A DNA stretch of 55,472 bases from Rhodospirillales bacterium. GTDB taxonomy: Bacteria > Pseudomonadota > Alphaproteobacteria > Rhodospirillales > WMHbin7. Shown here one piece after another: positions 17,691 through 27,426 of the stretch. The DNA lies in NCBI GenBank assembly GCA_016215555.1, contig JACRJC010000008.1, positions 1-55,472 on the forward strand, read 5' to 3'. A model generated the notes under the pieces. It was not told the origin of the DNA, did no database searches, and was given only the letters and a program-made list of their open reading frames with translations. Made by a program: the position numbers and the translations under genes. Numbering within the stretch: position 1 is the first letter of the stretch; each line of letters opens with the position of its first letter.

Positions 17691-19010
17691 TTACTTCGCG
17701 GCGACTTCGTTGACGACGTCGAGATCGAGACGGCCCATGGCCGTCAGAAGCTGATAGATCGCCGCCCTTGCGTCATACGAGGCGTTCACATAGTTGATGC
17801 GGGCGTTGTAGATCTCGTTCTCGGCGTCCAGCACATTGATGGTGGTTTCCTTGCCGGCCTCGCGCATCTTCTTGCGGCCTTCCCAGACTTCGGAGGCGAT
17901 GTTGACCGCGTTTTCGAGCAACTGCACGCGCTCGCGCGCCGTCAGCAGGGCCTGCCAGGCGATCTTGGTCTGCTCGACCACCTTGCGCTTGCTGTAGTCC
18001 AGGCTATCCTTGGCGCCGGCATAGTCGAAAGCGGCCTTGGCGACCGCAGCCTGCGTCGAGAAGCCCGAGAACAGATCCCAATTGGCCTTCAAAAGCAGTG
18101 TCCAGTCGCGGCGGATGCCGGTGACGGTGTTCTTGCCGTCTTCGTAGTTGGCCTTGCCTTCGAGCGACAGGGTGGGGTAGTAGCCCGAGCGCGCGGCGCG
18201 GCGGCTTTCGCGGGCCGACTGCACCTGGGTGTCGCTGGTGGCGATGGCGGGATTTTCCTTGAGCGCGATGTCGATGGCTTCTTCCAGGCTTTTGGGAAGC
18301 AGCGAGGTCGCTGGTTGCGGATCGTTCATGGCGCCGACTTCGGGGGCGCGGTTGAAGACCTGGGTATAGCGCGATTGGGCGTCGATCAGCGCGCCTTCGA
18401 AGGTGACGTGGCGTTCCTTGGCCAATTGCAGGCGCGACTTGGCCTGCAGCACGTCGACGGCAATGCCCGAACCGCGCTGGACCCGTTCGTCTTCCAAGGT
18501 CAATTGCTGCTGGATATTGGCTTCGTTGTTCTTGGCCAGTTCGATCAAGCCGCTTTGGCGCAGAACGTTCAGATAGGCGGTGGCGCCTTCCAGCATCACG
18601 GTCTGGCGCACCTGTTCGACATTGACGTTGGCGGCGTTGCTTTGCAGCCGGGCCGATTCAACGGCCGACTGGGTGGCGAAACCGTCGAACAGTTTCTGGG
18701 TGATGGTGATGCCCGCCGTGTCGCGGCCGGTATAATAGGCTTCCTTGTTGTCCTTGCGCCGCGACGGCGTATCGACATATTCGGGGCCGACATCGCCGTT
18801 GACGGTTACCTTGGGATAGTAGCCGGAGACGGCGCCGCGCACGCTTTCCTTCGCGGCGGCCGAACTTTTGCGGGCCTGCTGAAGCTGGGGATGATTATCG
18901 ACGAGATCACGCAGTTCCTCCTCGAGAACAGCGGCACTCACGCCCCCCGTTCCCGCAAAGCCGAGCGCCATAAAGGTCGCGCCAGCCAGAAGTCCTGCCC
19001 TGATCTTCAT
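17691..19010 (-). CDS. TolC-family outer membrane channel protein
   Basis: 439 residues. A signal peptide ends near residue 26 (GTGGVSA). Two internally similar halves of outer-membrane-efflux helices follow, with paired motifs such as QSAVESARLQSNAANVNVEQ and TQAAVAKAAFDYAGAKDSLD. Length equals that of TolC/AggA/LapE-type channels. With the ABC transporter and HlyD-like protein encoded about 2.5 kb away on the same strand, it completes a type I secretion system. The secreted substrate is not in the window. Confidence 0.9.
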   Translation of the reverse strand: MKIRAGLLAGATFMALGFAGTGGVSAAVLEEELRDLVDNHPQLQQARKSSAAAKESVRGAVSGYYPKVTVNGDVGPEYVDTPSRRKDNKEAYYTGRDTAGITITQKLFDGFATQSAVESARLQSNAANVNVEQVRQTVMLEGATAYLNVLRQSGLIELAKNNEANIQQQLTLEDERVQRGSGIAVDVLQAKSRLQLAKERHVTFEGALIDAQSRYTQVFNRAPEVGAMNDPQPATSLLPKSLEEAIDIALKENPAIATSDTQVQSARESRRAARSGYYPTLSLEGKANYEDGKNTVTGIRRDWTLLLKANWDLFSGFSTQAAVAKAAFDYAGAKDSLDYSKRKVVEQTKIAWQALLTARERVQLLENAVNIASEVWEGRKKMREAGKETTINVLDAENEIYNARINYVNASYDARAAIYQLLTAMGRLDLDVVNEVAAK

Positions 19011-19310
19011 TTAGTCCCCAAAAAAACAAACACCCACAAGATGAAGGGGAGTATCACCCAAAGATTCTCGATCGTCAAATACCTTATGCCCATCGCAAGT
19101 TCAAGAAATTTATTAACCGATTTTTAAGGCCGGGCCATCATTTTAACTGGTTCTTCGATTTAAGGAATTCCAAAAAACAGACGGTTTTATCGCCATTTGG
19201 CTGGGTTGTCAGAGCGCGCCGGTCGTGGCATGAGACGTCTTGAATTCCAGAGCCGCCGGAAACAGGGGGCGAATCGGAATCAAGGCTGGAAAACCAAGGG
19301 AAGCGTCAGC
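19011..19310. promoter_or_regulatory. Divergent intergenic region between tolC-like and GGDEF/EAL genes
   Basis: About 300 bases, AT-rich around 19021-19190, between two divergent starts. It must hold promoters for both genes. I saw no strong palindrome, terminator or recognisable operator. The stretch 19197-19310 is open in the frame of the downstream gene, but the protein part it would encode is basic and non-conserved looking. Confidence 0.4.
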
Positions 19311-22300
19311 GTGGAGATCGAGGAAGTCATCAAATTCATGCTTCCCGGGGCGATCATGGGATCGGCCCTGGGATCGCTCGTGCTGACGACGGCGATCTTG
19401 TATTTGAGCATGCAAAAGGACGCGCCGCGCGGTCTCAATATTTGGGGATTAGCCTTCGGCATCAACATGTTGCGCATGCTGTCCTTCTTTTTGAAGCCTT
19501 TTTTGGGGGCCGGCCCGACCCAGCTTTTGAACGAAACGCTTCACGTCGGCGTCATCGTTTTGTTTCTTGCCGGTACTTGGGCTTTTCTTGGCCGCCCCGT
19601 CAACAAACGCCATTTGGCGCTGATAGCCGCCGCCTTTTTACTTTGGTTGTACGGCGCCACTATCGCGGGATTAGGATTTTTGGCCTCGACCTTCCCCTTT
19701 TATGTCGGGGCGGCGCTGGTTCATGCCTATGTCGGCTGGTCCTTCATCATCCATTCCAGGCGAAAGAAAATATGGGGAGGACAGTTTATCGGCCTTCTCA
19801 TCTTCCTATGGGGCGTCCATAAGCTGAATTACCCATGGTTGCGCCCGCTGGAGTTTTTCGCGCCCGCCGGATTCGCCTTGGCCGAGCTTCTGGCCCTTTC
19901 CATCGCCGTCGGCATGTTGTTGATGGCCCAGCGCCGCCAGAGCGACATCGCCGAAAAGGCCCGCCATGCGGCCAAGGAAAGCCAGCGGCGCCTGCAACTG
20001 AGCGAAGGCCAGCTCAACGCCGTCCTGCACGGCGCCGCCGACGGCATTCTGACCTTGGATTCGCAAGGCCTGATTCAATCGGCCAATCCATCGACCATGG
20101 CCATGTTCGGTCTTGCCGCTGATGAGGTGATCGGCCAAGCGCTCGACAAGCTGATTCCCGGCGGCGAAGCCATGGCGCAAAGCCTGGCGGCAAGCGGCGC
20201 CAATAACGGCGACGCTTTGGCGAAGGGTTTCGAATGTTTGGGCATTCGCCGGGACGGCAGCCATGTTCCGCTGGAACTGACGGCGGCGGAAATCATGTTC
20301 GAGGGCTTGTCGCACAAGCTGGTCAAGCTGCGCGACACCAGCGACAGCAAGATCTCCGTGCGCATCGAAGACATGATGGGCGCCCTGACCCGCGCCTTTG
20401 CCGAAGGCTTGGGGCTGCAAGGCCTGATGACGCGGCTGTCGGAAGGCATCGCCAACATCTTCTGGCTGCCCTTGGTGTGGGTCGGCTTCTCGGAGAAGGA
20501 TGGTTCCATCTCCGTCAAGGGCAGCGGCGGAGCCATGTCGGCCAAGCCGATTCCCACGGATGAGGTGGATGCCGGCGGGCCGGCGGCCAGGGCCATCGCC
20601 ACCGGCGACGCGCAACCGGTCAGCATCAACGACAATCGTTTCGGCGAGATGTTGGACCCGGTCTGGAAATGCGGATTCCAGGCCATGGCGGCCATTCCGC
20701 TGTCGGCGCATTCCAAGGTCGTGGCCGTCTTGCACGTCTACAGCCAGACCGAGCAGTTTCCGCCAACCTGCCTCTCCACGCTCGACCGCCTGTCCGGCCG
20801 TTTGGGACTGATGGTTCAGGCCGGGCTTGATCAGGAACGGCTGGAACTGATGGCGGCGGCGATGGAGGCCTCGTCCTCGGCCATCGTCATTGCCGATTCC
20901 AAAGGCGGAATCGAATGGGGCAATGCCGCCTTCTGCCGCTCGTCGGGCTATTCCGCCGACGAAGTGCTGGGACGCCAGCTCAATCTGCTGGCGGTCAAGG
21001 ATCATGGCGGCGCCGAGTTCGATTCCTTGAAGAAAGCCCTGGAATCCGGGCAGACCTGGCATGGCGAAATGGTCGAGCGCCGCAAGGACGGCAGCTTGTA
21101 TACCGTCGAGCAGACGGTGACGCCGATGCTGGATGCCAAGGGGCGCGTCACCCACTATGTGGTGGTCCAGGAGGATTTGACCGAAAAGCGCCGCGCCGAG
21201 GAACGCATCCGCTATCTGTCGCATTACGACACGCTGACGGCGCTGCCCAACCGCCATCTGTTCCTGGAGCGGCTGAAAAGCGCGGTGGCCCGGGCGCTGG
21301 AGTCGGGCTATGAACTGGCTTTGCTGTTCGTCGATCTCGATCAGTTCAGCCGCGTCAACGACACGCTGGGCCATACCGCCGGCGACAAGCTGCTGATCGG
21401 CGTCGTCGAGCGCCTGCGCATCGCCGCCCGCGCCGCCGACACCCTGGCCCGCATCGGCGGCGACGAGTTCGGCATCATCCTGGTCGATCCCAAGGCTTCG
21501 GATATGGCGGCCAGCTTGGCCAGCCGCATCAATGGCGTGGTCGCCGAGCCCTTCCACCTTGATGGCCACGAAGCCCGACTGGGGGCCAATGTCGGCATCG
21601 CCGTGCTGCCCAACGACGGCACGACACCCGATGATCTGGTTCGCAACGCCGACCTGGCATTGTACCGCTGCATCCGCGAGCATCCCGGCAGCTACCGCTA
21701 TTTCTCGCAGGACATGAACGACGAGGCGCGCTCGCGGCTGGGGCTCGAGCGCGATCTGCGCCGCGCCATCGAACAGAACGAATTCGTCTTGCACTATCAG
21801 CCGCAATTGGACGCCAAGACGGGCCGTATCGTCGGCGTCGAGGCCTTGGTGCGCTGGCAACATCCCGAACGCGGGATGATTCCGCCCATCCAATTCATCC
21901 CGGTGGCCGAGGATACCGGCCTGATCGTGCCCCTGGGCGAGTGGGTGCTGATCCAGGCCTGCCGTCAGGCCCGCATCTGGAAGGATATGGGGCTGGGCCC
22001 GGTCACCATGGCAGTCAATATTTCGGCGGTGCAGTTCTTCCGCCAGGATGTGGTGGCGGTGGTCAAGCGCATCTTGTCCGATACCGGCCTCGACGCTTCT
22101 TGGCTGGAACTGGAGCTGACCGAATCCATGGTCATGCACGATGCCGAGGCGGCGATATTAACCCTGAACCGCCTGAACGAGATCGGCCTGAAAATGTCGA
22201 TCGACGATTTCGGCACCGGTTATTCCAGCCTGAATTACCTGCGCCGCTTCCCGGTGCATCGCCTGAAGATCGACCAGTCCTTCGTGCGCGAATTGACCAA

Positions 22301-22541
22301 CAGCGCCAACGACGCCGAAATCGCCCGCGCCATCATCTCGCTCGGCCACAGTCTGGAATTGGAGGTGGTGTCGGAAGGCGTCGAGACCGAGGCCCAGCAG
22401 GACTATCTGAAGCGAGAAGGCTGCGACCTGTTGCAGGGCTATCTGTTCAGCCGTCCGGTGCCGGCCGACGAGGCGACGACCCTTCTCAAACGCCAGCCGT
22501 TCGAGAATCCCCGACCAAATTTCGACTCCTCGACGCGGTAA
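19311..22541 (+). CDS. Membrane-bound c-di-GMP enzyme: PAS-GAF-PAS-GGDEF-EAL
   Basis: About 1076 residues from a GTG at 19311 (upstream AAGGGA); an ATG at 19197 would add 38 basic residues. About seven membrane helices (to about 215) precede PAS 1 (225-345), GAF (350-505) and PAS 2 (512-635). The GGDEF domain follows with an intact RIGGDEF near 716, preceded by the RxxD inhibitory site (RAAD, five residues before GGDEF). The EAL domain has EALVRW near 844, LELTES, DDFGTGYSS, LKIDQSFV and SEGVET, so all phosphodiesterase residues are kept. It can in principle both make and break c-di-GMP, with product feedback on synthesis. Confidence 0.92.
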   Translation: MEIEEVIKFMLPGAIMGSALGSLVLTTAILYLSMQKDAPRGLNIWGLAFGINMLRMLSFFLKPFLGAGPTQLLNETLHVGVIVLFLAGTWAFLGRPVNKRHLALIAAAFLLWLYGATIAGLGFLASTFPFYVGAALVHAYVGWSFIIHSRRKKIWGGQFIGLLIFLWGVHKLNYPWLRPLEFFAPAGFALAELLALSIAVGMLLMAQRRQSDIAEKARHAAKESQRRLQLSEGQLNAVLHGAADGILTLDSQGLIQSANPSTMAMFGLAADEVIGQALDKLIPGGEAMAQSLAASGANNGDALAKGFECLGIRRDGSHVPLELTAAEIMFEGLSHKLVKLRDTSDSKISVRIEDMMGALTRAFAEGLGLQGLMTRLSEGIANIFWLPLVWVGFSEKDGSISVKGSGGAMSAKPIPTDEVDAGGPAARAIATGDAQPVSINDNRFGEMLDPVWKCGFQAMAAIPLSAHSKVVAVLHVYSQTEQFPPTCLSTLDRLSGRLGLMVQAGLDQERLELMAAAMEASSSAIVIADSKGGIEWGNAAFCRSSGYSADEVLGRQLNLLAVKDHGGAEFDSLKKALESGQTWHGEMVERRKDGSLYTVEQTVTPMLDAKGRVTHYVVVQEDLTEKRRAEERIRYLSHYDTLTALPNRHLFLERLKSAVARALESGYELALLFVDLDQFSRVNDTLGHTAGDKLLIGVVERLRIAARAADTLARIGGDEFGIILVDPKASDMAASLASRINGVVAEPFHLDGHEARLGANVGIAVLPNDGTTPDDLVRNADLALYRCIREHPGSYRYFSQDMNDEARSRLGLERDLRRAIEQNEFVLHYQPQLDAKTGRIVGVEALVRWQHPERGMIPPIQFIPVAEDTGLIVPLGEWVLIQACRQARIWKDMGLGPVTMAVNISAVQFFRQDVVAVVKRILSDTGLDASWLELELTESMVMHDAEAAILTLNRLNEIGLKMSIDDFGTGYSSLNYLRRFPVHRLKIDQSFVRELTNSANDAEIARAIISLGHSLELEVVSEGVETEAQQDYLKREGCDLLQGYLFSRPVPADEATTLLKRQPFENPRPNFDSSTR

Positions 22542-22563
22542 GAAGAAATGGGTCCGCATGATT

Positions 22564-22603
22564 CCTCACCCTGAGGAGCGCGCAGCGCGTCTCGAAGGGT
22601 GAG
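22564..22603. repeat. REP-like palindromic repeat, copy 2
   Basis: Outer arms CTCACCCT and AGGGTGAG pair around a GC-rich inner palindrome (GCGCGCAGCGCGT). It contains the GTCTCGAAGG signature in the same orientation as copy 1 at 162-206. It follows the stop of the GGDEF/EAL gene. Confidence 0.75.
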
Positions 22604-22635
22604 CAAGGAAACCAACGGACACTGTCCCTGTTCCT

Positions 22636-22679
22636 CTCATCCTTCGAGACGGGCCTTCGGCCCTACGGAAGGCATGAGG
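22636..22679. repeat. REP-like palindromic repeat, copy 3 (inverted)
   Basis: CTCAT-CCTTC at the left pairs with GAAGG-C-ATGAG at the right around GGGCC-TTCG-GGCCC-like arms. The signature CCTTCGAGAC is the reverse complement of that in copies 1 and 2. Copies 2 and 3 therefore form an inverted pair 32 bases apart between two convergent genes, the arrangement of a composite REP (BIME-like) element. Confidence 0.75.
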
Positions 22680-22730
22680 TGAAATTCATATCGACCGTCC
22701 GGCCAATTCCACATCAAGCGTCGAAGAGTC

Positions 22731-24506
22731 CTAATTCCTGACCTTGACCGGCGGCATGCGGGCCTGATGTCCTGCGGCCTCGATCAGCCCCATCCGTTCA
22801 GCCATGGCGTCCAGCTTCCAGGCCAGACGGGCCAGCGATTGCAGGCCAAAGGGCAGGCCGCCGCTTTCCAGCAGCGAGAGCATCTTTTCCACCGGCGACA
22901 ATGGCTTGGGCTGATACACCAGTTGGATCTTGGCGTCGGCATCCAGCTTGGCGGCCTTGCGGGCGGCGGCAAGGGCGGCGTCGAAGCCGCCCAATTCATC
23001 GATCAAGCCCGCTTTCAGGGCCTGTTCGCCGGTGAAGACGCGCCCCCTGGCCACCTTGTCCATGGCCGCCATGTCCAGCTTGCGGCCCTGGCCGGCCTTG
23101 GCCGTGAAATCGGCATAGATGCGGTCCAGCATGCGCGACAATTTGGCCCTTTGCCCGGGCGTGAAGGGCCGGTTGGGGCTCAACAGCCCGGCATTGGCTC
23201 CGGCGTCGATTTCCTCGAAGCCGACGCCCAGCTTGGTCAGGAAATCGGTAATCACCATCTTGCCGGCGAAGACGCCGATCGAGCCTGTGATGGCGCCGGG
23301 CTGCGCCAAGATGCGGTCCGCTCCCATGGCGACGAAATAGCCGCCCGAAGCCGCCATGTCGCCGATCGAGGCGATGACCGGCTTGCCGGCTTCCTTGGCC
23401 AGGGCCACGGCCCGCCAGATGGTGTCGGAAGCCAGATAAGAGCCGCCGGGACTGTCGATGCGCAAAATGATGGCGGCCACGTCTTCATCGTCGCCGGCAT
23501 CGGCCAGGGCCTCGGCGATCTCGCCGGCCACCATCATCTTGCTGCCGTCGAAGGGCTGGCCGCCGGCGCCGCCGACCACCGGTCCCTGGGCGTGGATGAC
23601 GGCGATCTTCTTGGCGCCCTTGGCATGCAGGCGTTCCGACGCGGACAGAAATTCGGCCAAATCGACGAAGTCGGATTCGGGGAATTTATCGGTGATGGCG
23701 TCGTCGGCCTCGTCGGCATAGCCCAGCCTGTCGATCAGCTTGGCCTCCAGCGCCTCTTCGGCGCCAAGCGGTCCCTGGTCGATGAGGGCGCGCACGGTTT
23801 CGACGGGCAGGCGGCGGCCCTCGGCCAGGCCGGCAACCACTTGCGCCAGGAAGGAATCGAGCAGCGATTTCATGCTTTCGCGCGATTCAGCCGTCATCGA
23901 TTTTTCGGTGAAGGTTTCGATGGCGCTTTTGAATTCGTGGCGGCGCTGGAATTCCGGGCGGATGCCCAAGAGGTCGAGCGAGCCCTTGATGAAGGGCATT
24001 TCGGCGGAAAAGCCGATCAGACCCATATCGCCCGAAGGCTGCATCCAGATTTCGACGGCGGCCGAGGCGACATAGGCGTCGATGGTGCCGCCGCCCATTT
24101 CGCCGAAACTTTCGGCGAAGGCGAAGATCGGTTTGCCCGTGGCTTTGAATTTCAACAGGGCGGCGCGCACTTCCTGGGCCTGGGCGAGGCCCAGTTCCGA
24201 CGAACCCAGGCGCAGGCTAAGCCCCTTGACCCGCTGATCGCGGCCGGCCAATTCCAGGGCCTCGTCGATTTCGGCCAGTTTCAAGGGTCCATGCTGTTTG
24301 GTGAAAGCGTGCAGCGGATCGTAAACCGGCGGCTCATCGACGACGCCCTGATTGAGGTCGATTTCAAGAACGATCTGCTTGGGAAGGTCGGGCTTGCCGG
24401 GGGTGGCCATATGGGCGACGCCGTAGACGATGCCGGCGAGGGTCAGAATCGTCAACAGTCCCGTGACCGAGAGTATGCCGACCAGTATCAGCCAAAGTTT
24501 GCGCAT
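22731..24506 (-). CDS. sppA: Signal peptide peptidase SppA, 67K (long) type
   Basis: 591 residues: an N-terminal membrane anchor (about 5-30) and two tandem S49 protease domains. The catalytic Lys is in the N-terminal half (RHEFKSAIETF) and the nucleophile Ser in the C-terminal half (GDMAASGGYFVAMGAD), as in the E. coli enzyme. It digests signal-peptide remnants in the inner membrane from the periplasmic side. It follows rlmJ by 9 bp on the same strand and is probably transcribed with it. Confidence 0.93.
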   Translation of the reverse strand: MRKLWLILVGILSVTGLLTILTLAGIVYGVAHMATPGKPDLPKQIVLEIDLNQGVVDEPPVYDPLHAFTKQHGPLKLAEIDEALELAGRDQRVKGLSLRLGSSELGLAQAQEVRAALLKFKATGKPIFAFAESFGEMGGGTIDAYVASAAVEIWMQPSGDMGLIGFSAEMPFIKGSLDLLGIRPEFQRRHEFKSAIETFTEKSMTAESRESMKSLLDSFLAQVVAGLAEGRRLPVETVRALIDQGPLGAEEALEAKLIDRLGYADEADDAITDKFPESDFVDLAEFLSASERLHAKGAKKIAVIHAQGPVVGGAGGQPFDGSKMMVAGEIAEALADAGDDEDVAAIILRIDSPGGSYLASDTIWRAVALAKEAGKPVIASIGDMAASGGYFVAMGADRILAQPGAITGSIGVFAGKMVITDFLTKLGVGFEEIDAGANAGLLSPNRPFTPGQRAKLSRMLDRIYADFTAKAGQGRKLDMAAMDKVARGRVFTGEQALKAGLIDELGGFDAALAAARKAAKLDADAKIQLVYQPKPLSPVEKMLSLLESGGLPFGLQSLARLAWKLDAMAERMGLIEAAGHQARMPPVKVRN

Positions 24507-24515
24507 GCGATCCTT

Positions 24516-25358
24516 CTACACGTCTTTGCTAAGCCAGTCGAGACGGCCCGAGGCGCCGTCGCCCAGGGCCAGCCTGTCGCCCAGCCAGGGCAGCAGGCGG
24601 GCCAGTTGCTCGTCCAGCCGATAGGGGGGATTGATAATGACAAGACCCGAGCCATTCAAGAGCTTGGCATCAAGAGGGGCTCTGACAAGATGGCGCGCCG
24701 CCAGAATGCCGGGAATTTCGGATTGGCGCAGGCGCTCATATATCTCCAAGACGCCCGCCTCGTCCTTGATGGGGTGCCAGCCGAGCAGAACGCCCTGCGG
24801 CCAGCGCTTATGGGCCGAAATCAGGGCTTGGCAGAGGCGCTCATACTCGCCCCCTTCCTCGAAGGCGGGATCGATCAGGGCCAGGCCGCGCTTTTCCTTG
24901 GGCGGCAGGAAGGCTTTCAGGCTTTGCCAGCCGTCGGCATGATGGACCGCGACTTGCCTGTCTCCGTGGAACAGCGTTTTCAGGGCCGCCGCGTCCTCGG
25001 GATGTTTCTCGGCCAGGACCAGCCGGTCCTGCAAGCGCATGAGCTGGCGCATCAGCCAGGGCGAGCCGGGATAATGGCGCAGATGCGGACCCGCATTCAT
25101 GGCCCGCACCACCGACAGATAGGGCTCCAACAAGGCGGGCTGGGTGGCGATGTCCCATAGCTTGCCGATGCCGGTCTTGTATTCGTCGGTGCGGTTGGGG
25201 GCGTCGGTCCAGAAATCGTAGCGCCCGATTCCGGCATGCGTGTCAAGCAGAGCAAACGGGGCCGGCTTGGCGCACAGAGCCTGCACCGTCAGGGCCAGCA
25301 CGGCATGCTTGACCACATCGGCGAAGTTTCCGGCGTGAAAGGCGTGACGGTAGTTCAT
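24516..25358 (-). CDS. rlmJ: 23S rRNA (adenine-2030-N6)-methyltransferase RlmJ
   Basis: 280 residues, the family length. It starts MNYRHAFHAGNFADVVKHAVL, the signature N-terminus, then LLDTHAGIGRYD for SAM binding and LVIINPPYRLDEQL with the NPPY catalytic motif of N6-adenine methylases. It acts on ribosomal RNA in the cytoplasm. The ATG lies 4 bp after the stop of the hydrogenase-like small-subunit gene, so it rides on the same transcript although functionally unrelated. Confidence 0.93.
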   Translation of the reverse strand: MNYRHAFHAGNFADVVKHAVLALTVQALCAKPAPFALLDTHAGIGRYDFWTDAPNRTDEYKTGIGKLWDIATQPALLEPYLSVVRAMNAGPHLRHYPGSPWLMRQLMRLQDRLVLAEKHPEDAAALKTLFHGDRQVAVHHADGWQSLKAFLPPKEKRGLALIDPAFEEGGEYERLCQALISAHKRWPQGVLLGWHPIKDEAGVLEIYERLRQSEIPGILAARHLVRAPLDAKLLNGSGLVIINPPYRLDEQLARLLPWLGDRLALGDGASGRLDWLSKDV

Positions 25359-25362
25359 GCGC

Positions 25363-25881
25363 CTAGGACACGCTTTCCAGCAAGGCCAACAGGGCTTTCA
25401 GAAGCTCGGTCGGCGTGGGTGGGCAGCCCGGCACGCGGATATCGACCGGCACCACCTTGTCGATGCCGTCCAGACTGGCGTAGCCGCCCTTGAAGCAGCC
25501 GCCGTCGATGGCGCAATCGCCCATCGCCACCACCCATTTGGGGCCGGGCGTGGCGTCGTAGGTGCGCCTAAGCGCCTCGGCCATGTTGCGAGACGCCGTG
25601 CCGGTGACCAGCAGCACGTCGGCATGCCTGGGCGAGGCGGCGAAACGGATGCCGAAACGTTCGACGTCGTAGACGGGATTGCAAAGGGCATGGATTTCCA
25701 ACTCGCAGCCGTTGCAAGACCCGGCATCGACGGCGCGCACGACCAGGCTGCGCCCCAGCTTGATTTTCGCCTTGGCGTCGATCTGTCCGGCCAGTTCCAG
25801 AATCAAGGCCCGGTCCGGCGCCGCTTCGGTGACCGGCCCCTTATAGAGCGCCTTGAACAGCAGTTTCAAAAGCGGGGTCAT
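25363..25881 (-). CDS. Hydrogenase-4/complex I-like small subunit (HyfI/NuoB-like)
   Basis: 172 residues from the ATG at 25881, which overlaps the stop of the large-subunit gene by 4 bp. It keeps the four-cysteine set for the cluster nearest the active site: C56 and C59 in SCNGCELE, C123 (or C129) in GDCAIDGGCF, and C153 in PGCPPTP. It is the peripheral-arm electron-transfer subunit, equivalent to NuoB or HyfI. A longer in-frame version from 25977 exists but would overlap the large-subunit gene extensively and is unlikely. Confidence 0.9.
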   Translation of the reverse strand: MTPLLKLLFKALYKGPVTEAAPDRALILELAGQIDAKAKIKLGRSLVVRAVDAGSCNGCELEIHALCNPVYDVERFGIRFAASPRHADVLLVTGTASRNMAEALRRTYDATPGPKWVVAMGDCAIDGGCFKGGYASLDGIDKVVPVDIRVPGCPPTPTELLKALLALLESVS

Positions 25882-27419
25882 AAATCCACTCCCGAATAGG
25901 AGCAGTTGAACGACTTGTTGCACAGCGGGAAGTCGGCCACGATATTGCCCTCGATGCAGGCTTCCAGCAGCGGCCATTGGAACCAGGATGGATCGCGCGG
26001 AAAGCAGCGCGCGACCAGACCGTCGGCGTCAAGACGCAACCAGGTCATGATCTCGCCGCGAAAGCCTTCGACCAAAGCCATGCCTTCGCCGGCATGCCGG
26101 GGCAGGGCGCGGGTCAGGGGGCCGGTGGGCAGGCCGTCGGTGAAGCGCTCGATCAGGGCCAGGCTTTCCTTGATTTCGGCGGCGCGGATCATCAAGCGGC
26201 AATGGACGTCGCCGTCGATTTCAATGGGCACGTCGAAATCCAATTCGCCGTAAGGCGCGTAGCCGGGATTCTTGCGGGCGTCGATGGCGCGCCCAGCCGC
26301 CCTGGCCACCACGCCGCCGGTGCCGAAACGATGCGCCAGCGAAGCCATGGTGATGCCTGAGCCGACCGTGCGGTCAAGCAGCGACGGCGTGTCGTCATAC
26401 AGATCGGACAGGCGCTGGAAGCCTTTGCGCACCTCGCGGGCGGCGGCCATGATGTGACGGGCCGCTTCTTTGTTGATATCGACGGCGACGCCGCCGGGAA
26501 TGATGCGGTCCATCATCAGCCGGTGGCCGAAAACATGATGCGACATGCGCTGCAGCTTTTCCTTTAGCGTCATGGCGTGCGAGAGCATGAGGGCGAAGGC
26601 GGCGTCGTTGCAGACGGCGCCGAAATCGCCCAGATGATTGGCGACGCGTTCGATCTCGGCCATGATGGCGCGCAGCCACACCGCCCGGGGCGGGGCCTCG
26701 ATGCCGACGGCGGCCTCGGCGGCCTGAACGAAGGCCAGCGCATGGGCGACCGTGGAATCGCCCGACAGCCGCCCGGCCAGTTTGGCGGCCTCCTGCACCG
26801 TCTTGCCTTCCATCAGGGCCTGGACGCCCTTATGGACATAGCCCAGCCGTTCTTCAAGCCGCACCACGGTTTCGCCATTGGCGTGGAAACGGAAATGGCC
26901 GGGCTCAATGATGCCTGCATGGACGGGGCCGACGGGAATCTGATGCAGGGCCTGTTCGCTGTCGGCGGTCAGGAAGTCGTAGCCGAAGGGGACGACCTCG
27001 CGGGCTTCGGCCTCGGCCATCGGATGGTTGACCAGCCAGCGGCCATGGTCAAGCCAGGGCCGCATGTCTTCCGCCCCCAGGGCCACCAATCCGTACAAAT
27101 CGGCGACGACGCGCTCGAGACGGGCCGCCCCCGGGCGCACGCCCGAGACGGCCGGATAGCTAAGACCGTCCAGGGGCAAGGTGATCACGACGACGGTGGT
27201 GTTCTCGGCATCGCGCAGGCTCATATGGATTTGGAAGCGGTCATTGTCTTGGGTCTGGCGTTCGGCCCACAGGCCCAGGAAATCCCAGTCGCTGACCGCC
27301 AGCACCTCGATGATGTTCATCCAGGCGTCGAAATCGACGATGCGCCTGGCCCAGGGCCGATGTTCCTCGACCAGGGGAAAGTCCTTAAGCAAGCGCAGCA
27401 GATAGTTGGTTTCCGTCAT
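25878..27419 (-). CDS. Hydrogenase-like large subunit lacking Ni-Fe ligands (Ehr-type, HyfG/NuoCD-like)
   Basis: 513 residues: a NuoC-like domain (about 1-140) fused to a NuoD-like domain (about 155-513). Where hydrogenases have RVCGIC, this protein reads RLSGDS with S219 and S222 in place of both cysteines. The C-terminal DPCYSC-type pair becomes NCSYSG, keeping at most one cysteine (C506). Ni-Fe cofactor binding is therefore not expected. There is also no C-terminal maturation peptide. The protein belongs to the class described as energy-converting hydrogenase-related (Ehr) complexes, whose reaction is not settled. Confidence 0.9.
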   Translation of the reverse strand: MTETNYLLRLLKDFPLVEEHRPWARRIVDFDAWMNIIEVLAVSDWDFLGLWAERQTQDNDRFQIHMSLRDAENTTVVVITLPLDGLSYPAVSGVRPGAARLERVVADLYGLVALGAEDMRPWLDHGRWLVNHPMAEAEAREVVPFGYDFLTADSEQALHQIPVGPVHAGIIEPGHFRFHANGETVVRLEERLGYVHKGVQALMEGKTVQEAAKLAGRLSGDSTVAHALAFVQAAEAAVGIEAPPRAVWLRAIMAEIERVANHLGDFGAVCNDAAFALMLSHAMTLKEKLQRMSHHVFGHRLMMDRIIPGGVAVDINKEAARHIMAAAREVRKGFQRLSDLYDDTPSLLDRTVGSGITMASLAHRFGTGGVVARAAGRAIDARKNPGYAPYGELDFDVPIEIDGDVHCRLMIRAAEIKESLALIERFTDGLPTGPLTRALPRHAGEGMALVEGFRGEIMTWLRLDADGLVARCFPRDPSWFQWPLLEACIEGNIVADFPLCNKSFNCSYSGVDL

Positions 27420-27426
27420 GATGGAC

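Noticed and set aside
22767..25160. A 797-codon plus-strand open frame opposite sppA and rlmJ
   Set aside because: High-GC antisense shadow. The minus strand encodes two clear families with intact motifs, and the plus-strand translation is Gly/Gln/His/Asp-rich without any recognisable domain or ribosome site.
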